The position numbers were made by a program, and so were the translations under genes. Below the pieces are notes generated by a model. The model was given only the letters and a program-made list of their open reading frames with translations, was not told the DNA's origin and searched no databases. Shown here one piece after another: positions 1-5,115 of a stretch of 5,115 nucleotides of DNA. Origin of the DNA: an uncultured Selenomonadaceae bacterium (GTDB lineage Bacteria; Bacillota_C; Negativicutes; Selenomonadales; Selenomonadaceae); contig CAMIWP010000109.1 in the NCBI GenBank assembly GCA_946402475.1, forward strand, positions 1 through 5,115. The letters run 5' to 3'. The first letter of the stretch is position 1. Each line of letters begins with the position of its first letter.

Positions 1-475
1 CTTGCACCACCTTTCCCACATAGCCGATGTCCACCTTCTTCTTTTCCTCGCCCTCGTAGACCGTGGCCAGCTTCTTCTTCGCCTGGATCAGCCCCGCGTC
101 CTTCCCGCTGAGCCCCACCGCTCGGGTGCCGAGAGAATTGAGCCGGGTCACGATTTCGGAGTTGATCTTTCCATCCAGCACCATTTCCGCGATCTCCACC
201 GTCTCCTCGTCCGTCACCCGAAGTCCGCTGACAAAGGAAGATTCCTTGCCCACCTTCTTGAGGAATCCCGTGATCTCCGGGCCGCCCCCGTGAACGATGA
301 CGGGATGGATGCCCACGTACTTCATCAGGGCAACATCCTGCATGACTTTATCCTTGAGTCCGTCGTTGATCATGGCGTTTCCGCCGTACTTTATGACGAC
401 GACTTTCCCGTAAAATTCCCGAATGTAAGGCAGCGCCTCCACGAGAATCGCCGCCCTGTCCCCTGGGTTGAACAT
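1..475 (-). CDS. argB: acetylglutamate kinase, N-terminal half (cut by window edge)
   Basis: This gene encodes N-acetylglutamate kinase, the ATP-dependent second step of arginine synthesis in the cytoplasm. The reading frame is open from the ATG at 475 to the left edge, giving 158 residues of a protein usually about 290-300 long. Visible family motifs are KYGGNAM at residues 29-35, whose Lys29 matches the phosphoryl-transfer lysine of the family; the glycine loop [10 protein letters not shown] at 59-68; the acetylglutamate-contacting SGLRVTD at 83-89 (Arg86); and GLSGKDAGL at 121-129. About 28 residues precede KYGGNAM, including [11 protein letters not shown]. This matches the extra N-terminal helix of the arginine-inhibited hexameric kinases rather than the short E. 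coli type. The arginine-site residues near the C-terminus are outside the window, so feedback control is inferred. The start lies 28 bases after the argJ stop, with a weak AAAGG about 11 bases upstream, consistent with translation from the argCJB transcript. Confidence 0.96.
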   Translation of the reverse strand, partial: MFNPGDRAAILVEALPYIREFYGKVVVIKYGGNAMINDGLKDKVMQDVALMKYVGIHPVIVHGGGPEITGFLKKVGKESSFVSGLRVTDEETVEIAEMVLDGKINSEIVTRLNSLGTRAVGLSGKDAGLIQAKKKLATVYEGEEKKKVDIGYVGKVVQ

Positions 476-503
476 GTTCCCACCAGCCTTTCCCGCATGC
501 GGA

Positions 504-1715
504 TCAGGTATGATATTCCCCGTTGATCTTCACGTACTCGTAGGAGAAATCGCAGGTCCAAACGGTGGCTTCCCGATTTCCCTCCCCCATGTCAATGTCG
601 ATGAGAATGTCATGCTCCGCCATGACCTTCCGAAGAGCTTCCCCATCGTATTCTGCCTTCACCCCATGGGCATAGACCGCAATGTCGCCGAATTTCACCA
701 CGGTTTTTTCCGGATCCATGGGGACCCCGGCATAGCCCACCGCGCAGATGACACGGCCCCAATTCGGATCCTCGCCGAAAAATGCGGTTTTCACCAAGGG
801 GGACTTGGCAACGCTCATGCCGATGGCCTTGGCATCCTCAAAGGATCTCGTCCCCTTGACGTGGATGGTGAGGAATTTCGTCGCCCCCTCCCCGTCTGCG
901 GCAATCCTGCGGGAAAGCCCTTGGCAAATGTCGAGGAGCGCGTCGTAAAACTTCCTGTAGTCCTCGTTCTTTTCCGTGATCCTCGCGTTTCCCGCCGCCC
1001 CGTTCGCCATGACGGTAACCATGTCGTTGGTGCTCATATCCCCGTCCACGGAAATCATGTTAAAGGATACCTCCGTGATCTCCGACAAAGCCTCTTGAAG
1101 CAGTTTGCTGTCAATGGCTGCGTCCGTGGTGATGAAGCAGAGCATGGTGGCCATGTTCGGCTGTATCATGCCGGAACCCTTGGCAATGGCGCCAAAACGA
1201 ACCGGCTTCCCGCCGATCTCCACCTCCGTGGCGCAGGCCTTGGAATAGGTATCCGTGGTGATGATGGCATTGCCCGCGTTGGCGCTTCCCGTTTCGGAAA
1301 GCTCCGACACCGCCTTCTTGATGCCGGCTTCCATCTTGTCCATGGGAAGGTGCACGCCGATGACGCCGGTGGATGCCACGATAACCGCATCGGCATCGCA
1401 GCCCAGTTCCCTCGCGGCAATAGCCGCCATGGACCTTGCGTCCCTCATGCCCTGTTCCCCGGTGCAGGCGTTGGCGCAGCCCGCATTGGCCACAACGGCA
1501 TGAGCTTTTCCGTCCCTGACCGCCTCCTTTGACACATGCACAGGCGCCGCCGCCACGGCATTCTGGGTGAACACTCCCGCCACATCGGCCTCCCGCTCGG
1601 TGTAGATCACCGCCAGATCCAGATTGCCGCTCTTCTTGATGCCGGCCTTGACCCCTGCAGCCTTGAAACCCCGTGGGAATCCCACGCCGACCTTTGCGTT
1701 TTTCTCACTGAACAT
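504..1715 (-). CDS. argJ: ArgJ: glutamate N-acetyltransferase / amino-acid acetyltransferase
   Basis: ArgJ moves the acetyl group from N-acetylornithine to glutamate. In many bacteria it also acetylates glutamate from acetyl-CoA, which the sequence alone cannot prove here. The protein is 403 residues, the normal family length. ArgJ is made as a precursor that cuts itself before a threonine. The motif [14 protein letters not shown] (residues 179-192) places the cut at Ala189-Thr190, giving alpha and beta chains, with Thr190 as the new N-terminal nucleophile. Other family motifs are ASTGVIG (114-120, oxyanion-hole Thr-Gly), DGEGATK (274-280), GEDPNWGR (314-321) and the C-terminal [10 protein letters not shown] ending. 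The ATG at 1715 is preferred over an in-frame TTG at 1721 because GGGAGG sits 8 bases before the ATG but only 2 before the TTG. It is the middle gene of the argCJB cluster, 29 bases after argC. Confidence 0.97.
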   Translation of the reverse strand: MFSEKNAKVGVGFPRGFKAAGVKAGIKKSGNLDLAVIYTEREADVAGVFTQNAVAAAPVHVSKEAVRDGKAHAVVANAGCANACTGEQGMRDARSMAAIAARELGCDADAVIVASTGVIGVHLPMDKMEAGIKKAVSELSETGSANAGNAIITTDTYSKACATEVEIGGKPVRFGAIAKGSGMIQPNMATMLCFITTDAAIDSKLLQEALSEITEVSFNMISVDGDMSTNDMVTVMANGAAGNARITEKNEDYRKFYDALLDICQGLSRRIAADGEGATKFLTIHVKGTRSFEDAKAIGMSVAKSPLVKTAFFGEDPNWGRVICAVGYAGVPMDPEKTVVKFGDIAVYAHGVKAEYDGEALRKVMAEHDILIDIDMGEGNREATVWTCDFSYEYVKINGEYHT

Positions 1716-1723
1716 ATTCAAAA

Positions 1724-1729
1724 CCTCCC
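1724..1729 (-). promoter_or_regulatory. argJ ribosome binding site
   Basis: On the minus strand this reads GGGAGG, a near-perfect Shine-Dalgarno sequence. It lies 8 bases before the ATG at 1715 and only 2 bases before the in-frame TTG at 1721, so it decides in favour of the ATG as the argJ start. It sits inside the 29-base argC-argJ gap, which has no terminator, supporting a shared transcript. Confidence 0.85.
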
Positions 1730-1744
1730 AGAAAATTCACATCT

Positions 1745-2779
1745 TCACGGATACATGGGCACACAGTCAAGCCCCGTCTTCTCGTCGAAACCGCAGGCGA
1801 TGTTGAAATTCTGCACGGCCTGCCCCGCCGCGCCCTTCACAAGATTGTCTATGGCGGAAAGTACAATGACCCGCCCCGTTCGCTCATCGACGTGCCAGGC
1901 AATGTCGCAGAAATTTGACCCCCGGACCGCCTTGGTCTCCGGATAGCCGTTCCGCCCCAAAAGGCGGATGAAATACTCGTTGGCATACATCTTTTCGTAG
2001 GCGGCATCCACGATATCCGCTGTCGTGTCCTTGTTCAGGGAAGCGTAGCAGGTGGCCAGGATTCCCCTGGACATGGGCACCAGATGGGGTGTGAAATTCA
2101 GCAGGGTCTTCTCCCCCGACAGGTCCTCCATGGCCTGCTCAATCTCCGGGGTGTGACGATGATGGGCCACATTATACGCCTTGAAGCTGTCGTAGAGTTC
2201 CGGAAAATGATTCCCGAGCTTCGGGGAGCGTCCCGCCCCGGAAACACCGGATTTCGCATCCACGAGAATGGTGTTCACATCGATGAGATGATGCTTTGCC
2301 AGGGGCGCCAAGGCAAGAATGCTTGCCGTGGTGAAACATCCGGCATTTCCGATGATCTTCGCCGTCCGGATCTCCTCCCGGTAAAGCTCCGCCAGGCCAT
2401 AGGCCCGCTGTGCCCCGCGATGGGTGTGAGGCACATGATACCAAGCCTCGTAGACTTCCGGATCGGAAAAACGATAATCCGCCCCCAGGTCGATGATGCG
2501 GGCGGGCATGTTTTCCAAGGCTCGCCCCACTTCCATGGCATGACCGTGGGGCAATCCGATGAACACGAAGTCACTGTCGGCTCCGATGTGCTCCATGTCC
2601 TTCATGCTCTCCAGCTTCATGTCAAAAAGCCCCCGCAAATGCGGGTACAACTCGGAGAGCCTTTTTCCCTCATGACTTTCGGAGGTGATATGAACCACTT
2701 CCGCCTTCGGATGCCCATACAGGATACGGAGAAGTTCTGCCCCGGCGTATCCAGTGGCGCCTATGACACTGACTTTCAT
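1745..2779 (-). CDS. argC: N-acetyl-gamma-glutamyl-phosphate reductase
   Basis: ArgC reduces N-acetylglutamyl phosphate with NADPH to N-acetylglutamate semialdehyde, the third step of arginine synthesis. The protein is 344 residues, the usual length for the long bacterial form. The N-terminus VSVIGATGYAGAEL (residues 3-16) is the dinucleotide-binding Rossmann loop. GLPHGHAME (75-83) follows. GNAGCFTT (144-151) carries the catalytic Cys148, and HRHTPEIEQ (207-215) contains His209 and Glu212, which match the acid/base pair of the family. GAAGQAVQNFN (317-327) closes the fold. The Pro that commonly precedes Gly-Cys in the active-site signature is Ala here. The start at 2779 is chosen because the Rossmann fold begins there and GGGAGGA stands 7 bases upstream; the frame stays open to 2878, but that extension is not ArgC-like. 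It is the first gene of the cluster, divergent from the transglycosylase gene. Confidence 0.97.
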   Translation of the reverse strand: MKVSVIGATGYAGAELLRILYGHPKAEVVHITSESHEGKRLSELYPHLRGLFDMKLESMKDMEHIGADSDFVFIGLPHGHAMEVGRALENMPARIIDLGADYRFSDPEVYEAWYHVPHTHRGAQRAYGLAELYREEIRTAKIIGNAGCFTTASILALAPLAKHHLIDVNTILVDAKSGVSGAGRSPKLGNHFPELYDSFKAYNVAHHRHTPEIEQAMEDLSGEKTLLNFTPHLVPMSRGILATCYASLNKDTTADIVDAAYEKMYANEYFIRLLGRNGYPETKAVRGSNFCDIAWHVDERTGRVIVLSAIDNLVKGAAGQAVQNFNIACGFDEKTGLDCVPMYP

Positions 2780-2819
2780 TGCAATTTCCTCCCTCAAAGG
2801 CTTCGACTGCCAAATTGTA

Positions 2820-2849
2820 TTGCAAAGATGCTCCTTTATACTATATAAT
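2820..2849 (+). promoter_or_regulatory. candidate promoter for the transglycosylase gene
   Basis: TTGCAA (2820-2825, 4 of 6 matches to TTGACA) is followed after 18 bases by a perfect TATAAT (2844-2849). Transcription would start near 2856, about 56 bases before the chosen ATG at 2912. It overlaps the candidate argC promoter on the opposite strand, so polymerase could probably occupy only one at a time. The spacing and the perfect -10 make this the better supported of the two. Confidence 0.55.
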
Positions 2850-2863
2850 CCTATCGTTGTGAG
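2835..2863 (-). promoter_or_regulatory. candidate promoter for the argCJB operon
   Basis: On the minus strand CTCACA (2863-2858, 4 of 6 matches to TTGACA) is followed after 17 bases by TATAAA (2840-2835, 5 of 6 matches to TATAAT). Transcription would start near 2828, leaving a leader of roughly 50 bases before argC. The leader is too short for a T-box or riboswitch. I could not find a clear match to the ArgR/AhrC operator consensus. The placement is inference from sequence only. Confidence 0.4.
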
Positions 2864-2892
2864 CATTTGAAAAAGCATATTTCAAGAATGCA

Positions 2893-2899
2893 AAAGGAG
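2893..2899 (+). promoter_or_regulatory. ribosome binding site of the transglycosylase gene
   Basis: AAAGGAG ends 12 bases before the ATG at 2912, a rather long spacing. It lies after the two other in-frame start candidates (TTG 2867, ATG 2888), neither of which has a good upstream Shine-Dalgarno sequence, so it favours the ATG at 2912. Confidence 0.6.
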
Positions 2900-2911
2900 C
2901 ATCCTATTTCC

Positions 2912-3742
2912 ATGAAAAGAAGAAAACGAACCTACGGACGCCTGATCCGCTTTCTCGGCTTCCTTGTCCTTGTTTTCTGCCTGACCTTCTTTTTGAGCGG
3001 CGGTATTCACATCTTCCAGCCCCGCACATGGCAGAACATCGGAGAGTTTCTGCCCAAGGCGGAACAACGCCCTCCCTCCAATGCGAGGGAACAGGCAGAC
3101 GAGGACGTGGGACTGTCGGATCGGCTCAGCCGTTTGATCTTCCTCAAGCGAGCCGTGAACCGACACCTCAACAGAGACACTTATGTCCCCATCGACAAGA
3201 TCCCCCTCGACCTCCGCCACGCCGTCGTGGCCGTGGAAGACAACCGCTTCTACTCCCACTGGGGCTTTGACCCCGAGGGCATCGCCCGTGCCTCTCTCGT
3301 GAACCTGCAGTACGGGCAGATCGAAGAAGGGGCAAGCACCATCACGCAACAACTGGTAAAAAACCTGTTTCTCTCCCAGGAACGCTCCTTTGGAAGAAAG
3401 GCTGAGGAACTCCTCCTTGCCATCGACGTGGAGGCCAACTATTCCAAGGACGAGATCTTGGAGCTCTACCTCAACACCATCTACTTCGGCTCCGGGTTCT
3501 ACGGCATCGGCGAGGCCGCCATGGGCTATTTTGGAGAGGATGTCTCCCGGCTGACCCTCCCGGAGGCCGCCATGTTGGCAGGACTTCCCAATGCCCCTTC
3601 TCTTTACTCTCCCTATGTGGACTTCATCATGGCCAAAAAGCGGCAGTTCATCGTCTTGGATGCCATGGCAAAACACGGCTATATCTCCAAGGAATCCGCC
3701 GAGGATGCCAAGATCAAGACCCTTTATTTGGAACAGCGATGA
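2912..3742 (+). CDS. mtgA: monofunctional peptidoglycan glycosyltransferase (GT51)
   Basis: This enzyme polymerises lipid II into glycan strands at the outer face of the cytoplasmic membrane. The 276-residue protein has a basic N-terminus (KRRKR) and one membrane segment at about residues 11-30, then a linker to about 95 and a GT51 domain. Motif 1 is VEDNRFYSHWGFD (108-120) with catalytic Glu109. Motif 2 is GASTITQQLVKNLFL (140-154). Motif 3 is RKAEE (162-166), whose Glu166 matches the second catalytic Glu. Motif 4 is DEILELYLNTIYFG (180-193), followed by LTLPEAAMLAGLPNAPSLYSP (214-234). There is no transpeptidase domain; the protein stops just after the GT51 tail, so it is the stand-alone type and not a class A PBP. 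The start is the best-supported of three (2867 TTG, 2888 ATG, 2912 ATG). It is divergent from argC and convergent with the secreted-protein gene. The symbol mtgA is given by family; orthology to E. coli MtgA is not shown. Confidence 0.93.
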   Translation: MKRRKRTYGRLIRFLGFLVLVFCLTFFLSGGIHIFQPRTWQNIGEFLPKAEQRPPSNAREQADEDVGLSDRLSRLIFLKRAVNRHLNRDTYVPIDKIPLDLRHAVVAVEDNRFYSHWGFDPEGIARASLVNLQYGQIEEGASTITQQLVKNLFLSQERSFGRKAEELLLAIDVEANYSKDEILELYLNTIYFGSGFYGIGEAAMGYFGEDVSRLTLPEAAMLAGLPNAPSLYSPYVDFIMAKKRQFIVLDAMAKHGYISKESAEDAKIKTLYLEQR

Positions 3743-3756
3743 ACTTTCCCTCTACA

Positions 3757-3794
3757 AAAAGAGAGATACCGCATCAAAGCGATATCTCTCTTTT
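3757..3794. terminator. bidirectional intrinsic terminator
   Basis: AAAAGAGAGATA (3757-3768) pairs perfectly with TATCTCTCTTTT (3783-3794), a 12-base stem with a 14-base loop. The A and T ends of the stem give a U-rich 3' side in both directions. It begins 14 bases after the transglycosylase stop and lies 3 bases beyond the stop of the convergent gene at 3798, so it can end both transcripts. The stem has only four G-C pairs, so it is of moderate strength. Confidence 0.82.
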
Positions 3795-3797
3795 CTT

Positions 3798-4373
3798 TCA
3801 CTTCTTCTTCGCTTCTTTCTCAGTCTTTTTCTGCTGTTCCTTGGCAGATCGCTCAAAATGCTTGAAGAATTCTTCCGACAAGGCTTGGTAGGTCTCCACC
3901 GTCGGCTTGTCCGAGCGATTTCCGTTGACCTGGTAAGTGTAAAGCAGTTCATCCGAGCCCGACTTGTAAATGTCGAAGAAGAAGGCGAGCCCGCTGTTGT
4001 TGGCCACCGTCAGGATGACATAGGCATCTGCGTACTTGGCAACACTGCTCTTGAACTCGGCGGCAGCCTTCCGGCGATCCAATGCCTTGATGTCGATTCC
4101 CTTATCCGCCCGAATGCCCTGAACCATATCACCGTAGGGAATCACATAGCAGCGCGCCACCTTGCTGGCTTTCGCCACCGCCTCGATTAGGGCCGCATTA
4201 TCGGGATCCTCCTTCGCCACCGGGGTGTAGAGCGGACACCCGATCGCCAGGCGATGAATACTGGAAAGATCTGCGCCCTCGTAAATCGTCGTCTTATCCG
4301 AACGGGCGAAGGCAACCTGAGCGCTGAACACTACCATACAAATGACAAGAAGCGCTTGAACCAATTTTCTCAT
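3798..4373 (-). CDS. small secreted protein of unknown function
   Basis: I do not recognise the family. The 191-residue product has a clear signal peptide: MRK, a hydrophobic core at residues 4-22 and a likely cut after AFA (Ala23). Cys12 is not in a lipobox, so a soluble exported protein is more likely than a lipoprotein. The mature part alternates predicted strands and helices: HRLAIGCPLY (40-49), helix about 57-71, RCYVIPYG (74-81), helix about 97-113, ADAYVILTVANNS (115-127) and LAFFFDIYKS (129-138). This layout loosely recalls envelope proteins of the CsgG/LpoB kind, but that is only an impression. Cys46 and Cys75 could form a disulfide. The C-terminus (about 165-191) is a charged, lysine-rich helix ending in KKK. 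The ATG at 4373 is chosen because GGGGGAG lies 8 bases upstream and the signal peptide starts there. It follows dapA on the same strand after a 79-base gap. Confidence 0.82.
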   Translation of the reverse strand: MRKLVQALLVICMVVFSAQVAFARSDKTTIYEGADLSSIHRLAIGCPLYTPVAKEDPDNAALIEAVAKASKVARCYVIPYGDMVQGIRADKGIDIKALDRRKAAAEFKSSVAKYADAYVILTVANNSGLAFFFDIYKSGSDELLYTYQVNGNRSDKPTVETYQALSEEFFKHFERSAKEQQKKTEKEAKKK

Positions 4374-4415
4374 GAGAATATCTCCCCCTGCACGCAAAAT
4401 CAAACCACGACCACT

Positions 4416-4444
4416 ATTTTACACCAAAAAAGCAAATATCGCCA
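4416..4444 (-). promoter_or_regulatory. weak candidate promoter for the secreted-protein gene
   Basis: In the 79-base gap after dapA, the minus strand reads TGGCGA (4444-4439, 3 of 6 matches to TTGACA), 17 bases, then TAAAAT (4421-4416, 5 of 6 matches to TATAAT). No convincing terminator hairpin follows dapA, so read-through from dapA is equally possible. The -35 match is poor. Confidence 0.3.
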
Positions 4445-4452
4445 GTCCCTTT

Positions 4453-5115
4453 TCATTTCAACAGGCCGTGCTTCTTCAAAGCCGTTTTGATCTGCTCCAA
4501 ATGAACCGGCTCCGGATCCGTCAACGGCATGCGCAGAGAACCGACCTCATAGCCCAGAAGACGCATGGCGGCTTTCACGGGAATGGGATTGACCTCGCAG
4601 AACAGGGCATCGATGAGATCCGCACACTCGATCTGGAGCCTTGCGGACTCCTCCACCTTGCCCTCGAAGTACAGTCGGCAAATATCATGGGTCTGACGCG
4701 GCGCTACATTGGAAAGAACGGAGATCACACCCTTCCCGCCCAAGGACAGGATTGGCACAATCTGATCGTCATTGCCGGAGTAAAGATGCAACTCATCCCC
4801 GCAGGCATTGCGCAACCGCAGGATGGAGGAGAGATCCCCGCTGGCCTCCTTAACGGCCACGATACGCGGGTGCTTTGCCAACTCCGCATAGGTGGATGTC
4901 TTGATGGAGACTCCGGTACGGGACGGCACTGCATAGAGAATAAGAGGTATCTTCACATGATCGGCAATGGTCGTGTAATGACGGATCAGGCCATTCTGTG
5001 TACACTTGTTGTAATAAGGCGTCACCATGAGGGCCGCATCCGCTCCCACCTGTTCCGCATACCGTGTGAGCTCGGTAGCATAAGCCGTCTCGTTGGATCC
5101 CGTACCCGCAATCAC
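4453..5115 (-). CDS. dapA: 4-hydroxy-tetrahydrodipicolinate synthase, C-terminal part (cut by window edge)
   Basis: DapA condenses pyruvate with aspartate semialdehyde, the first step committed to diaminopimelate (cell wall) and lysine. The frame is open at the right edge; 220 residues are visible and roughly 72 N-terminal residues are missing by comparison with E. coli DapA. The GTG at the edge is an internal Val of VIAGTGSNET and not a start. In visible numbering, TPYYN (32-36) carries Tyr35 (E. coli Tyr107), LYAVPSRTG (60-68) carries Tyr61 and Arg66 (E. coli Tyr133 and Arg138), and AVKEASGD (87-94) carries the Schiff-base Lys89 (E. coli Lys161). All catalytic positions in view are intact. 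The residue after Tyr61 is Ala where Asn is usual. YSGNDDQIVPILSLGGKGVI (112-131) and NPIPVKAAMRLLG (171-183) are further family segments, and the C-terminus looks complete. Confidence 0.96.
   Translation of the reverse strand: MIAGTGSNETAYATELTRYAEQVGADAALMVTPYYNKCTQNGLIRHYTTIADHVKIPLILYAVPSRTGVSIKTSTYAELAKHPRIVAVKEASGDLSSILRLRNACGDELHLYSGNDDQIVPILSLGGKGVISVLSNVAPRQTHDICRLYFEGKVEESARLQIECADLIDALFCEVNPIPVKAAMRLLGYEVGSLRMPLTDPEPVHLEQIKTALKKHGLLK

Larger units (their letters stand above)
2827..2903. repeat. 11-base inverted repeat across the divergent control region
   Basis: GATGCTCCTTT at 2827-2837 is the exact reverse complement of AAAGGAGCATC at 2893-2903, with 55 bases between the arms. 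The left arm overlaps the candidate argC -10 and start point. The right arm contains the AAAGGAG ribosome binding site of the transglycosylase gene. The arms are not predicted to be on one transcript, so if it matters it acts at the DNA level. Chance similarity between purine-rich Shine-Dalgarno-like sequences is also possible. Confidence 0.5.

Noticed and set aside
468..1532. Long plus-strand open frame opposite argJ (354 codons)
   Set aside because: It is antisense to a certain argJ and arises from the GC-rich codon use of that gene. Its translation has no recognisable domain, and there is no ribosome binding site of note.
2084..2848. Long plus-strand open frame opposite argC (254 codons)
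   Set aside because: It is a shadow of argC in the opposite strand, and its product looks unlike any real protein.
2780..2878. In-frame upstream extension of argC (33 codons)
   Set aside because: The Rossmann fold and a strong ribosome binding site mark 2779 as the start. The extension runs through the promoter region and encodes nothing ArgC-like.
2867..2885. TTGAAA-N7-TTTCAA inverted repeat, considered as an ArgR/AhrC operator
   Set aside because: The half-site spacing is about three bases longer than the ArgR consensus, and the 6-base AT-rich arms are easily found by chance in this AT-rich gap.
2882..3676. Minus-strand open frame opposite the transglycosylase (264 codons)
   Set aside because: It is antisense to a gene with all GT51 motifs intact, and there is no independent support for it.
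4374..4452. Possible terminator or small RNA after dapA
   Set aside because: There is a T-run, but I see no stem of useful length before it, and no other structure in these 79 bases.

Overview
The window is an ordinary chromosomal stretch of biosynthetic and cell-wall genes. It contains six protein-coding genes, two of them cut by the window edges, and no RNA gene, mobile element or CRISPR array that I can see. Strong GGGAGG-type ribosome binding sites, a stand-alone GT51 transglycosylase, a C-J-B arginine cluster and the protein sequences together suggest a Firmicute of fairly high GC. My best guess is a Negativicute of the Selenomonas type. That is recognition by eye, not a database result.

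Left part (1-2779, minus strand): an arginine operon transcribed right to left in the order argC, argJ, argB, with gaps of 28-29 bases. The argB 3' half lies beyond the left edge. Together the three enzymes phosphorylate N-acetylglutamate (ArgB), reduce it to the semialdehyde (ArgC) and recycle the acetyl group from N-acetylornithine to glutamate (ArgJ). The acetyl-ornithine aminotransferase needed between ArgC and ArgJ is not in view.

Centre (2780-3742): a compact divergent control region of about 130 bases separates argC from a rightward gene for a membrane-anchored monofunctional peptidoglycan glycosyltransferase (mtgA type). Candidate promoters for the two directions overlap on the same DNA. 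An 11-base inverted repeat links the argC promoter with the mtgA ribosome binding site.

Right part (3743-5115): a strong hairpin that can terminate transcription from both sides lies between mtgA and a convergent gene for a small secreted protein of unknown function (191 residues, signal peptide, lysine-rich tail). Further right, also on the minus strand, is the 3' three quarters of dapA (4-hydroxy-tetrahydrodipicolinate synthase, the first step committed to diaminopimelate and lysine). DapA and MtgA both feed peptidoglycan synthesis, but they are on opposite strands and I see no evidence of co-regulation.

I found no convincing new system. The points most worth a second look are the divergent control region and the secreted protein of unknown family.
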